From: a virus
Length of the DNA: 23,357 nt
Reading direction: 5' to 3' (one strand)
Virus record (IMG/VR): IMGVR_UViG_3300037246_001507
Location: 1 to 23,357 of that record
The position numbers and the translations under genes were made by a program. Numbering within the stretch: the stretch's first letter is position 1; every line of letters starts with the position of its first letter. Positions 1 through 7,916 of this stretch are shown one piece after another. The notes under the pieces are model-generated. The model did no database searches and had not been told where the DNA came from. It worked only from the letters and a program-made list of their open reading frames with translations.

Positions 1-237
1 AGCGGAATGTGATTTCGCTGTGGTGCCATCGTGTCCACGGCGAAGTAACGAGAACGTGAGGCTCGCCTTGTTACCGACGTTGATGACCTCCATACCGGCG
101 GGATTGTCGTAGTTGATTTCGATGTTGAAATCAACGTCCGGGTATCCCGTTGCCGAGATGACATCGAGCGTTTTCACAGTGTCGTTGATGTCGGCATCGA
201 GCGTGGTGTCGTCCGCAATGTTGGAGTAGTTTGTCAC
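1..237 (-). CDS. Minor tail protein, N-terminal domain only (partial)
   Basis: This gene starts at GTG 237, overlapping the previous stop as GTGA, and is open to the left edge; 79 codons are visible. The protein begins MTNYSNIADDTTLDADINDTV and includes VISATGYPDVDFNIEI and LLRRGHDGTTAKSHSA. This is the same tail domain as residues 1-85 of the 301-residue tail protein (gene at 2288-3193). What follows is outside the window. Confidence 0.7.
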   Translation of the reverse strand, partial: MTNYSNIADDTTLDADINDTVKTLDVISATGYPDVDFNIEINYDNPAGMEVINVGNKASLTFSLLRRGHDGTTAKSHSA

Positions 238-1241
238 GAATCCCTGACCTCAAATCCTGCTTCCAGCGCATTGACATTTGGGGCGGTCCACGCAGATACG
301 GTGTCCGGGTTCTCTTCCAATATCGTTATCTCATGGCCCCAGCTTGCAGGCAAGGCGACAGAGGTCTGGGGGTAGTCGATGCTGTTGGTCCTGAGCACGG
401 TACGTCCCCACTTCGAACCGACATCGGTCTTCTGGGAATACTGCTCGACCTGAACAGCGAGCACTGCCGCACTCGCTGACGGCAGGTCACTCAGCACGTA
501 GAGGTCCTTGTCGCCCTCAAGGGCGGAGCCAACGTAGTCGGCCGTGTCTGGTTCGGGGACCTCATCAACGAGCAGGTAGTTGTTGACTTTGTTGCCATCG
601 GACCCTAAGAGCAAACTGCTGTTGCCATTGTCCTCAGGGGCCAGTGCCCGTATGGCCGAATCGCCCAATGGCCGTGTGTTGTTGTACGTGCCCGACCCAT
701 CAGATATCACGAAGTCGTCGTACCAACCGTCGAGAATGTGACTGGTCTGCGTGCCACCCAATATCCCGCTTGCTGACCCCGGTCGGGTCCCGGTGTTGAG
801 TCCCGATTCGTCGATGACCAAATCTCCGTTGAGCCACACCTTGGCGGTCCCTGTGGAAGCGTGGTAGAAGATTTCGGCCTCCACCCAGTGGTAGGCCAGT
901 GTCGGGAACAGTCCAGAAGTCGTTATGAATGTACCGGCTCCTGTGGTGATTCCGATGTTGTCCCCCGTGTACCACCGGAGGTCCCAGCCGCTCCCCCACG
1001 CATCACGGATGAAGGAGTCGTTGTTCCCAATGCCCCTGATGTTGATGCCGAACGAATAGGCGAGGGTGTCATCAACGAGGGTGACAGTTTTCCAGAGGTA
1101 GGCAGAGATTGTGTCCCCCGCTCTCATCCCCAGACCGCCATGCCTTGCAAATGTCGAATTGACTTCGGGGGCACTGAGCCAAGCAGTCCACCGGTTGGTC
1201 TCAAGCCCACCCTCGAAACCGTTCATGTACATGATTGCCAT
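234..1241 (-). CDS. LamG/lectin-like minor tail protein (paralogue 2)
   Basis: This encodes 335 residues from MAIMYMNGFEGGLETNRW, starting inside the previous stop codon (TAATG). The domain order mirrors its upstream neighbour: strands YHWVEAEIFYHASTGTAKVW and DGWYDDFVISDG, then LGDSAIRALAPEDNGN, LLGSDGNKVNNYLLVDE, DYVGSALEGDKDLYVL and KTDVGSKWGRTVLRTNS. The two are tandem paralogues that have diverged in the N-terminal lectin part. The stop overlaps the next GTG start (GTGA). It probably contributes to host recognition. Confidence 0.7.
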   Translation of the reverse strand: MAIMYMNGFEGGLETNRWTAWLSAPEVNSTFARHGGLGMRAGDTISAYLWKTVTLVDDTLAYSFGINIRGIGNNDSFIRDAWGSGWDLRWYTGDNIGITTGAGTFITTSGLFPTLAYHWVEAEIFYHASTGTAKVWLNGDLVIDESGLNTGTRPGSASGILGGTQTSHILDGWYDDFVISDGSGTYNNTRPLGDSAIRALAPEDNGNSSLLLGSDGNKVNNYLLVDEVPEPDTADYVGSALEGDKDLYVLSDLPSASAAVLAVQVEQYSQKTDVGSKWGRTVLRTNSIDYPQTSVALPASWGHEITILEENPDTVSAWTAPNVNALEAGFEVRDS

Positions 1242-2278
1242 TACAACGCGTTCCTTGCCTCTTGACCGACTTCCATGGCAGAGATTTCGCCCTCTGTCCA
1301 TGTCGATGCAGTGGCCGGGTTCACGCTCCAAATTTTGGCTGTCATGGCGTAACTGGTATTGAGAATGTCAGTGTCGCTCACGTTGTCCGACTGTGCGCCG
1401 CCTGTCGACCCTGTCCTCAACACGTGTCTCATGTACTTGAGACCAACATCGGATTTGGCCCCATACACAGAGGTCTGGATACCGTGCACCGTGTAGGCGG
1501 TCGACCCAAGGTTCTCCATGGCGTAGGTGTCCTTGAAACCTACCGTCTGAGCACCCACATAATCGGTGGCCGATGGCGTGGCCTCATTCACGAGTTCCCA
1601 GTTATCAATCTGGTCACCGTCAGAGCCGAGCATGTCTGTGGTGTTCCCGTCGCCGATGGGGTACAGGCTGTGGACGGCAGTGTCGCCAAGGAAATCGTTG
1701 TTGAAACTGGTGGTGTCATCACACAGGTAGAAGTCATCCCAGTATTGGTCGTCCATGTCCGTCGCTCCGCCCGACCCGGGGAAGAAGACGCTCGCTGAGT
1801 AGGGGGAGGTCCCCGACTGCGTATCCAATCCTGTGTCGGAGAGGACGGTGGTTTCGTTGATTCTTACCTCGTAGGTGCCAACGGTGTTGTCCGATAGGTA
1901 CTTAATCTCCAAGTAGTGCCAGATGCCGAGTGTGACAAGGCCGGTTGCACTGTCGCTGCCAGTACCGAACGGCCCGGTTGCATGTATGCTCCCGTCCCCT
2001 CTCAGCCAAAGACGTACATCAATTCCAGTTTCGCTTCCACGCATGATTATGAAACTTGAGGGGTTAGGACCGATGTCGAGAGGTCGCCACGCCACACCCA
2101 TGATGGTGGTTAGCGGCTGGTCGCCATAGGTGAAAGTACCGGAACGGTTCGCATTATCCCCGGTGTGCATCCCCTTGGTGCCCGTCCGAACGGCACCGCC
2201 TGACCAAGTAGTAGCACTCCACCCGGGATACCCCGCAGTGGAGGAATCATCGAAGGACTGTAGGTGAAGTAATGCCAT
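1241..2278 (-). CDS. LamG/lectin-like minor tail protein (paralogue 1)
   Basis: This encodes 345 residues. AGGAGGACACG precedes ATG. A jelly-roll lectin-like domain covers about 1-200 (LLHLQSFDDSS, IIMRGSETGIDVRLW, WHYLEIKYLSDNTVGTYEV, DDQYWDDFYLCDDT). A shared C-terminal part (LGDTAVHSLYPIGDGN, MLGSDGDQIDNWELVNE, KSDVGLKYMRHVLRTGS) is repeated in the next gene. It is likely a receptor-binding tail protein. The following gene starts in its stop codon (TAATG). Confidence 0.7.
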   Translation of the reverse strand: MALLHLQSFDDSSTAGYPGWSATTWSGGAVRTGTKGMHTGDNANRSGTFTYGDQPLTTIMGVAWRPLDIGPNPSSFIIMRGSETGIDVRLWLRGDGSIHATGPFGTGSDSATGLVTLGIWHYLEIKYLSDNTVGTYEVRINETTVLSDTGLDTQSGTSPYSASVFFPGSGGATDMDDQYWDDFYLCDDTTSFNNDFLGDTAVHSLYPIGDGNTTDMLGSDGDQIDNWELVNEATPSATDYVGAQTVGFKDTYAMENLGSTAYTVHGIQTSVYGAKSDVGLKYMRHVLRTGSTGGAQSDNVSDTDILNTSYAMTAKIWSVNPATASTWTEGEISAMEVGQEARNAL

Positions 2279-2287
2279 CGTGTCCTC

Positions 2288-3193
2288 CTATTGGTAGGCC
2301 CGGAAGAATTCGTAGGTCCCCACTTTACTGTCTATGGTCGAATCCCCCCATGATGAGAACAGGACCCCGGCGTATGTGGGCGTGAAGGTCGTGGTGATGG
2401 TGGAGTTGTCGAACGTAATCCACGACACACCATCTGTCGAGTATTCGAATCCGAACGAGTTGATGTTCCTCCAAGTAAGTCGCATGTGGAGCCATGGCCC
2501 GGTGTGAACGAAGTTCGTGGTCGTCACGTTTGATGCGAGGTTCGTAATCGTTCCCGAGCGTTGGGACACCTCGGTGTCGCCGACTGTGGCGTTGACTTGC
2601 AGTTGACATGCCACAGCATTCGATGTTTGCGAGGTCCCGTCGCTGAGCACCAGCCCAATCATGGTGTAATTTGCCCGGTTTGCCATCACCCTGACCGCCG
2701 TCTCGATTGTGTAGCTGGGGAGCACGCCGAACGGTTTGACAAGGACACACACGTCGTTGCCTGCTTGGTTCTCTGATGTCACAGAGAGCACACCGTTGCT
2801 CTGCGTCCACGTGATGGTGCCTGTGGGCGTGACCTCTACCCATGCAGGGTCAAGTGATGCTGTGTCGAACTCATCGTCGTACGTCGCCCATGAACGGTCC
2901 ACGACCTTGTCGAGCCACCGGTACCTGAAATCCTCACCGAACGCCACATGGTTGACGGGGACCGAGGTGGTGTGTGCCACGACAGACGTACCGTCGAAGC
3001 CTCTCTCAAGGTCCGTGAACACACCACCCGTATTGGTCCCAACCACAACCGCCTCGTCGTCGACCCTGATACCGAACGGACCTTCTGGTGGATACCCGGA
3101 TGGGTTGGTGGCTGTCATCTCGGTCGAGGCTGCTGTCACGGCTGTGGTGAGGGTTGTCTCGACCGCTGTGGAAACGTATCTGCGTAGGCTCAT
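2288..3193 (-). CDS. Minor tail protein with dGT-H domain and ConA-like domain
   Basis: This encodes 301 residues. Residues 1-85 (VSTAVETTLTTAVT, NPSGYPPEGPFGIRVDDE, LERGFDGTSVVAHT) form the common siphophage tail domain ending in a G-DGT-x3-H motif, which also begins the gene at the left edge. Residues about 105-301 look like a concanavalin/laminin-type sandwich (DDEFDTASLDPAWVEV, YTIETAVRVMANRANYTMIG, WLHMRLTWRNINSFGFEYS). The start at 3193 overlaps the previous stop as ATGA. It probably binds a cell-surface glycan. Confidence 0.7.
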   Translation of the reverse strand: MSLRRYVSTAVETTLTTAVTAASTEMTATNPSGYPPEGPFGIRVDDEAVVVGTNTGGVFTDLERGFDGTSVVAHTTSVPVNHVAFGEDFRYRWLDKVVDRSWATYDDEFDTASLDPAWVEVTPTGTITWTQSNGVLSVTSENQAGNDVCVLVKPFGVLPSYTIETAVRVMANRANYTMIGLVLSDGTSQTSNAVACQLQVNATVGDTEVSQRSGTITNLASNVTTTNFVHTGPWLHMRLTWRNINSFGFEYSTDGVSWITFDNSTITTTFTPTYAGVLFSSWGDSTIDSKVGTYEFFRAYQ

Positions 3194-4149
3194 GTCCAAC
3201 TCACTGCCGGTGAGAGTTCCAGTATCGCCTCCACGATAGCGAGAACTGCATTGTCGGGCACGAACAGGCGCACAGTGAATGTGTCTGCTGCCGGGTACCG
3301 TGCGGTCGCTGCGATGGCCGTGATGTCGGCTGTGACACCGAACGAACCTCCGGGGTTTTCTTTGATGGTGTACCACGTGTCTGAGTCGTCGTAGAGGGTC
3401 ACGAAGTCGAGCGTCATCGTGTTTGCTTGGAGCGTTGCGGAGTTGTTCAAGAGGTAGATGTCCCAGTCGAGCGTGGTCCCACGAGGCACGTCACCCCAGT
3501 CCATCGGCTTCGTGAATTCGAGACCCGTCACGTCGTTGACGAACAGGATGCGGTCAGGGGTTTCGCCTGCCGAGATGACACCGAAGATGAACATGGAGCG
3601 CCACTGGATAGGCGTCGGTGAACCGGCCTGCCCCCAGCCACGCACCCGCAGACCTCGCATATCAGGGAACGAATAGATGGTTATACCCGTCCGCCAGTCC
3701 TCTGGGTGCCCGGTTCTAATCATGTTGTTGAGTGGAGAGTTGTTTTGGGCCAACATCAGGGTCCAGTCCCCGTCAATCCCGTTGGTGGTGTTGCCGGAGA
3801 CCTCGATGTAGGTCCCGTATTCCTCAATGCCGGTCCCCCCTGTGTGATAGGTGGGCACGAACCCGTAAAGGTCCCGACGCTCAGGGAAGAGCCAAACCGT
3901 TTCGACCTGACGTGTCAGGATGGATGCACCGGTTATGAAGTCGGCCACGGGGAAACGCCCAGCTCCCCAGTTTCCAGTAATGGCCACGAAATCGAGGTCG
4001 TTGAGTTCCTCCATCCCCGTCACCCCGGCTGCCCATTCGTAGTAGTTCTCGTAGGGCGCACCGTCCTGAGGGTGACGACCAGCGACCACGGTCCCATCGT
4101 TGTGGTAGGCCATTTTGCGTGAGGGAGCGTCGGGCCAGTTACCTGCCAT
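3190..4149 (-). CDS. Putative minor tail protein
   Basis: This encodes 319 residues and overlaps the preceding gene by 11 bases. The protein is rich in Trp, Gly and Tyr; recognisable stretches are GTYIEVSGNTTNG, WRSMFIFGVISAGETPDR, DWDIYLLNNSATLQANT and NPGGSFGVTADITAIA. They suggest a series of beta domains. Location in the tail tip cluster supports a minor tail or fibre role. The stop overlaps the next start as ATGA. No catalytic motif is apparent. Confidence 0.65.
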   Translation of the reverse strand: MAGNWPDAPSRKMAYHNDGTVVAGRHPQDGAPYENYYEWAAGVTGMEELNDLDFVAITGNWGAGRFPVADFITGASILTRQVETVWLFPERRDLYGFVPTYHTGGTGIEEYGTYIEVSGNTTNGIDGDWTLMLAQNNSPLNNMIRTGHPEDWRTGITIYSFPDMRGLRVRGWGQAGSPTPIQWRSMFIFGVISAGETPDRILFVNDVTGLEFTKPMDWGDVPRGTTLDWDIYLLNNSATLQANTMTLDFVTLYDDSDTWYTIKENPGGSFGVTADITAIAATARYPAADTFTVRLFVPDNAVLAIVEAILELSPAVSWT

Positions 4150-4543
4150 GCTCGCCTCTCGCTATCACGGCGTACCAGCCGTCCCCATTGATGCCCGCAC
4201 CTTGAAGTGTGGAGTCGAACTGAAACGCTACGGCATGGAATTGTTCGAGGGCGCTCTCGGGTTTCTCAGCGGCTTCTTCGCCCATCCAATCCAACACCTC
4301 GGTGGCCATCGCAATGGCAGCATGTTCGGAGTCGTTGGCCTCCTCGCCGTCGAGCTTCCTTTGGCGTGCGTCGGCCCAGCGCATCATGATGTTGCCCATA
4401 GCACGCATCTCGACGTTCTCGTCGCTGGCCAGCAGGCTCCCTGCCACGGTAAGCGCAATGACCTCGATGGCTTCCATGCCAGCAGTGACCGGCTCCTCTT
4501 GATAGATGAGCCATTGGCGTTGGTCTTGGCGTAGTTCACTCAA
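4139..4543 (-). CDS. Helical hypothetical protein with TTG start
   Basis: This encodes 134 residues if it starts at TTG 4543, which has AGGAG nine bases upstream and overlaps the previous gene by eight bases. ATG 4480 is the next in-frame alternative. The sequence (MSELRQDQRQWLIYQEEPVT, IEVIALTVAGSLLASDENVEM, ALEQFHAVAFQFDSTLQG) is mostly helical and acidic, unlike its beta-rich neighbours. No family is recognised. It could be a chaperone or assembly factor for the tail fibres on either side. Confidence 0.65.
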   Translation of the reverse strand: MSELRQDQRQWLIYQEEPVTAGMEAIEVIALTVAGSLLASDENVEMRAMGNIMMRWADARQRKLDGEEANDSEHAAIAMATEVLDWMGEEAAEKPESALEQFHAVAFQFDSTLQGAGINGDGWYAVIARGEHGR

Positions 4544-5363
4544 TGGACAGGACTCCTGAGTCGACGAGCAATATCGGGTCGTTCCCGAGAGTGTACGCAG
4601 AAGGGTTGTTCGCGACGAACGCAACCATGGCCCGCAGGAAGTATGAGCCTGAGGGGGCGGAGGCTTGGTAGGAGTATTCGGTGTAGTCGGTGTCCATTGG
4701 TTGGTAGTAGTCCCCGCCACCAACAATGGGTGTCCCGCTTTTGGTGTAATAGAACATGAATGGCGAGATGGTGGGGTCCCCGGCTGCGCCGTTCAAGATG
4801 TTGGCTTCGTAGTCGTAGATGCGTGCCCGTACGGACCACGTGATGAGGTCTCCGGGTTCGACACGAGCCGAGTATCCTCCGGGGAGTCCGGGCGAGAGGA
4901 CCATGAGCGAGAGCGGGTTCCCGAACGCCCCTTTGGACCAGCGCCACCACACCATAGAGAGCTGCCCAAGGAATGGGTTGAGCCGGGTCACGTGCCATGC
5001 CGAATCAGACACGTCCCCTGTCACCCTGTAGGGGGTCCCGAGCGAGACCCATTGGGACTGGTCCCAGTAGCTCAGGCACGAACCGTTCGGCCAGCTCTGA
5101 CGAAAACCACACGAGTCATCGAACGTGGGAAGCGTGAAATGGTCCTCCCCCGTGCGCTCATTCCAGACGTGATGCTCCAACGTCCCGACCGTGTTCCCGA
5201 TGAACAGCTCGACACCGGGGTCGTACAGGATGTTCCCAGAGAGGAGGTGAGCGAAATCGTCGGCCGACCCCACGGTGCCACGAGGTGGGAGATACGTCAC
5301 CGATTTCTTGAACGCAGCGGCAGCCCTTGAGCGGGCAGCGAACCTGATTGTTCGGCGGGCCAT
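4536..5363 (-). CDS. Minor tail protein, probably beta-sandwich
   Basis: This encodes 275 residues. A basic N-terminus (ARRTIRFAARSRAAAAFKK) precedes a beta-rich body with LFIGNTVGTLEHHVW, GSCLSYWDQSQW and YSARVEPGDLITWSVRARIYD, followed by TDYTEYSYQASAPSGSYFLRA. The last two stretches are typical of carbohydrate-binding or jelly-roll modules. It is located among tail tip genes and starts by TAATG overlap. It probably decorates the tail tip and binds a cell-surface glycan. The family is not named with certainty. Confidence 0.65.
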   Translation of the reverse strand: MARRTIRFAARSRAAAAFKKSVTYLPPRGTVGSADDFAHLLSGNILYDPGVELFIGNTVGTLEHHVWNERTGEDHFTLPTFDDSCGFRQSWPNGSCLSYWDQSQWVSLGTPYRVTGDVSDSAWHVTRLNPFLGQLSMVWWRWSKGAFGNPLSLMVLSPGLPGGYSARVEPGDLITWSVRARIYDYEANILNGAAGDPTISPFMFYYTKSGTPIVGGGDYYQPMDTDYTEYSYQASAPSGSYFLRAMVAFVANNPSAYTLGNDPILLVDSGVLSIE

Positions 5364-5548
5364 TAGTTGTTACCAATAATCGCAATAACAAAGGCAATCA
5401 ACACAACCACCACAATCACGGTGATGATGCGGCCAATCCATTTCGTGAAGAATCCCGGTGCGGGACTGGTCCGTCCACAGTAGGGACAGATGATGGCGTT
5501 GGTAGCCACAATCTGCTTGCACGTACGACACGGTTTCATTCTTGCCAT
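5363..5548 (-). CDS. Small zinc-ribbon membrane protein
   Basis: This encodes 61 residues. The cysteine pairs CRTC (7-10) and CPYC (21-24) make an N-terminal zinc ribbon. Residues about 38-58 are a strong transmembrane helix (RIITVIVVVVLIAFVIAII). It begins at the ATG of a TGATG overlap and ends in a TAATG overlap with the next tail gene, so it is a genuine member of the tail operon. The role is unknown; an inner-membrane protein made with the tail tip genes could take part in DNA entry, superinfection exclusion or lysis accessory functions, but nothing in the sequence decides. Confidence 0.75.
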   Translation of the reverse strand: MARMKPCRTCKQIVATNAIICPYCGRTSPAPGFFTKWIGRIITVIVVVVLIAFVIAIIGNN

Positions 5549-6639
5549 CAGAGATTTACCCTCCCCTCTGAGGATGGCCCCTCCCACTGAACGAAGCGTG
5601 ACAGGTCGTGATAGACGGGTGTCACCTCAGGGGTTCGGTAGTAGACGCCCATGCCCTCGCGTATCGGCCACGACGCTGAGAGCAACCTGAGCAGCCTCGG
5701 GTTGATGACTTCGCCCCTGAACGTAATCTCGTTTGTCGAGTCCCAGAACGCCGGAGGGTCATACGCCCAGAACCCGTCACCGATAGCGAACGAACCCTCA
5801 GACATCTCGTTGAAGGCCGTGGCGATGTTGATTTCAGCGATGATGGCGTGGTCCGCGAGCTGGGAGAGAAGGTAGGTTGCGACCGATACTGGGGACCCGA
5901 ACGTCTCAGCCATGATGGTCCGTGTTACGAGGTTGCCGTGGATGTCTCTCTGGGTCGGTGCCGGGATTCTGTCAGAGAACCCGACGAGCACTTTGACATT
6001 GTCAGAGTCGGCTGTGACCACGATTCCTCTCGATGCGTATACGGAACCGTCGAGGCTAAGGAGCATTGACTCCGAGTCGGCTGAGAGGAACTCTGGGTCC
6101 TTACCCGCGTAGCGTGTGACGACCACGTTGGGCACATCGACATTGAACACGTCGCCTTTGAGTCCTGCATCGAGTGTCCCGTTGGGGTTGACCCTGAATT
6201 CGCATCCGAGGGATGAACACACGGTCCTGATGGCGTCGAGGGGGGTCTCCCACTGGTGGACACCTTGGTAGGTTTGGCCGAGCGGTTCGGTGATGATTCC
6301 CTTCGTTATGGAGCCACCCAGTGGGAGCAGGGCGTCGATGGATGCTTCGAGGGTGGCGGATTCAAGGGTCACCTCCAACTCGATTAGTTCACCAACGCCC
6401 TGCTCGTCACCGAGCCACCACGTCATACCTGCCCCAGAGACCACCATGCCTCCGTCAGCGACTTCCTTTGTAAGGAGTGGCCCCACGTACCGTGCAGCGT
6501 TCAGCATGGCTGTATCGCCAAACTGAGTGGGGTCTATGTACTGAGAGGTGACCACGATGTGTCCGTACGAGTCGAGCGTATCCCAGAGACTATCGGGGGC
6601 TGTCGCGGCGAGGATGATGTCCCACGAACCTTGGGACAT
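5548..6639 (-). CDS. Baseplate hub / tail tip (Tal-like) protein
   Basis: This encodes 363 residues from MSQGSWDIILAATAPDSLWD. The WDI-L strand near the N-terminus, the paired domains and the WETPLDAIRTVCSSLGCEFRVNPNGTLDAG region fit tail hub proteins of the gp27/Tal type. I prefer ATG 6639 because GAGG lies five bases upstream. ATG 6657 overlaps the Dit stop as ATGA, and GTG 6663 is also in frame but lacks a spaced ribosome site. The stop overlaps the zinc-ribbon gene as TGATG. No cell-wall hydrolase domain is visible. Confidence 0.7.
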   Translation of the reverse strand: MSQGSWDIILAATAPDSLWDTLDSYGHIVVTSQYIDPTQFGDTAMLNAARYVGPLLTKEVADGGMVVSGAGMTWWLGDEQGVGELIELEVTLESATLEASIDALLPLGGSITKGIITEPLGQTYQGVHQWETPLDAIRTVCSSLGCEFRVNPNGTLDAGLKGDVFNVDVPNVVVTRYAGKDPEFLSADSESMLLSLDGSVYASRGIVVTADSDNVKVLVGFSDRIPAPTQRDIHGNLVTRTIMAETFGSPVSVATYLLSQLADHAIIAEINIATAFNEMSEGSFAIGDGFWAYDPPAFWDSTNEITFRGEVINPRLLRLLSASWPIREGMGVYYRTPEVTPVYHDLSRFVQWEGPSSEGRVNL

Positions 6640-6653
6640 CATGACCTCAGTAA

Positions 6654-7916
6654 TCATCTCCACACCGCCCGTACCCGTTCACCAAGGTTCCCGAGATACT
6701 GGTCAGCGACTCGACCAGCGTCATCGTGCGTGACTGCACTCGACCCAGCGATTTCGAAACCGACTGCAAATTTCAGCCTGTCTGCGGAAGCCACAGAAAG
6801 ACCTCCGTTGGTGGTGTCGGCTGAATGGGTATTGGCACACACAAGGACGTATCGGTTGCCTCCTGCGTCGTTGCCTGTGGCCCTGACGCCAACCGTGGAG
6901 CCACTGGAAAACGCGTTGAACGTCGACCCCGCTTCTGTCGTATCCCTGACGACCTTCATCGTTGAACTGACAGCCACGCCATGATTCCAATTGACATAGA
7001 CGAGTGGGGACCCACGGCGCAAATTGAGGTCAATCGTATGTCGCCCCACGGACGAACCTATCCATTCACTGGACAACCGCAACCGTACTGATTCAGGGTC
7101 GTTGCGGGGAACAGAAATAAATGAGATATTATTTATTGTCCCGTCAGCCGTGTCGTTGAATGCCCAGTCCTTCTGGGACTCATACGCCGAAACTCCGTCC
7201 CACATATCAATCAAGAGCCGACCGGTTGCAGTGCCCGACACTTCGGGTTGGATGCGGATAATGCCGTTCTTGAGCACCCAGTCAGTCGTGGTGTTTGGGA
7301 TGTCCAGCCCTGACGCCAGTTCCCCACCGACCCACAACTCACAAGCCCCGTCATAGAAGGTCCCGGGTACTGCTGCCCAAGAAGCGTCTGGTGTGAAGGA
7401 ACCATCGTTGATAAAGATGGGGACGGTTCCGTTTTCAGATTCCCTTGTGTGGGAGTAAAGCGAAGTGGCTGTATCCCATTGAAAGATAGACGCCCCAACA
7501 GGCAGGCCGACGAACGGCATCGTGTTGAGTTCCGTGATTCCAAAGTCATTGTCCAGCACAGTTCCAGTCAGGTTGGATTGGAACTCGACACGAGACTCGC
7601 CACCGATACGGAACATCGAAATCTCGAACAGGAAAAGGCCACGGCGCAGGTAGGAGGTCTCCATAGTGTCGATGCGTGAATCGGCCAGCAGGTAATACGC
7701 ATTGAAGTGGGAGTCAAGGGTGTACGTGACTGCGATGACCTGACCTTGCTGCTCAAGGAGTGCCGTCCTCAGGTACTTGGTGTTCGCGACAGAGTCGGAA
7801 CGCAGGAACCCCCGGAGGATGAATTCGCGCGAATCTATGGAGCGAGACTCGGCCATCTCCGACGGTTCGTTCAGCAACACATCGAGTCCGACCCGGCCTA
7901 CGGTGAGCACCCCCAT
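6654..7916 (-). CDS. Distal tail (Dit-like) protein
   Basis: This encodes 420 residues, directly downstream of the tape measure, the usual Dit position. The first 110 residues (GVLTVGRVGLDVLLNEP, EFILRGFLRSDSVANTKYLRTALLEQQGQVIAVTY split across strands) fit the Dit/TMP-junction domain with substituted ring residues. The middle (about 165-265) holds an inserted beta domain with FINDGSFTPDASW and CELWVGGELASG, and the C-terminus returns to RLKFAVGFEIAGS. It starts in a TGATG overlap. The protein should form the baseplate ring. The inserted domain may bind carbohydrate, which is inference. Confidence 0.7.
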   Translation of the reverse strand: MGVLTVGRVGLDVLLNEPSEMAESRSIDSREFILRGFLRSDSVANTKYLRTALLEQQGQVIAVTYTLDSHFNAYYLLADSRIDTMETSYLRRGLFLFEISMFRIGGESRVEFQSNLTGTVLDNDFGITELNTMPFVGLPVGASIFQWDTATSLYSHTRESENGTVPIFINDGSFTPDASWAAVPGTFYDGACELWVGGELASGLDIPNTTTDWVLKNGIIRIQPEVSGTATGRLLIDMWDGVSAYESQKDWAFNDTADGTINNISFISVPRNDPESVRLRLSSEWIGSSVGRHTIDLNLRRGSPLVYVNWNHGVAVSSTMKVVRDTTEAGSTFNAFSSGSTVGVRATGNDAGGNRYVLVCANTHSADTTNGGLSVASADRLKFAVGFEIAGSSAVTHDDAGRVADQYLGNLGERVRAVWR

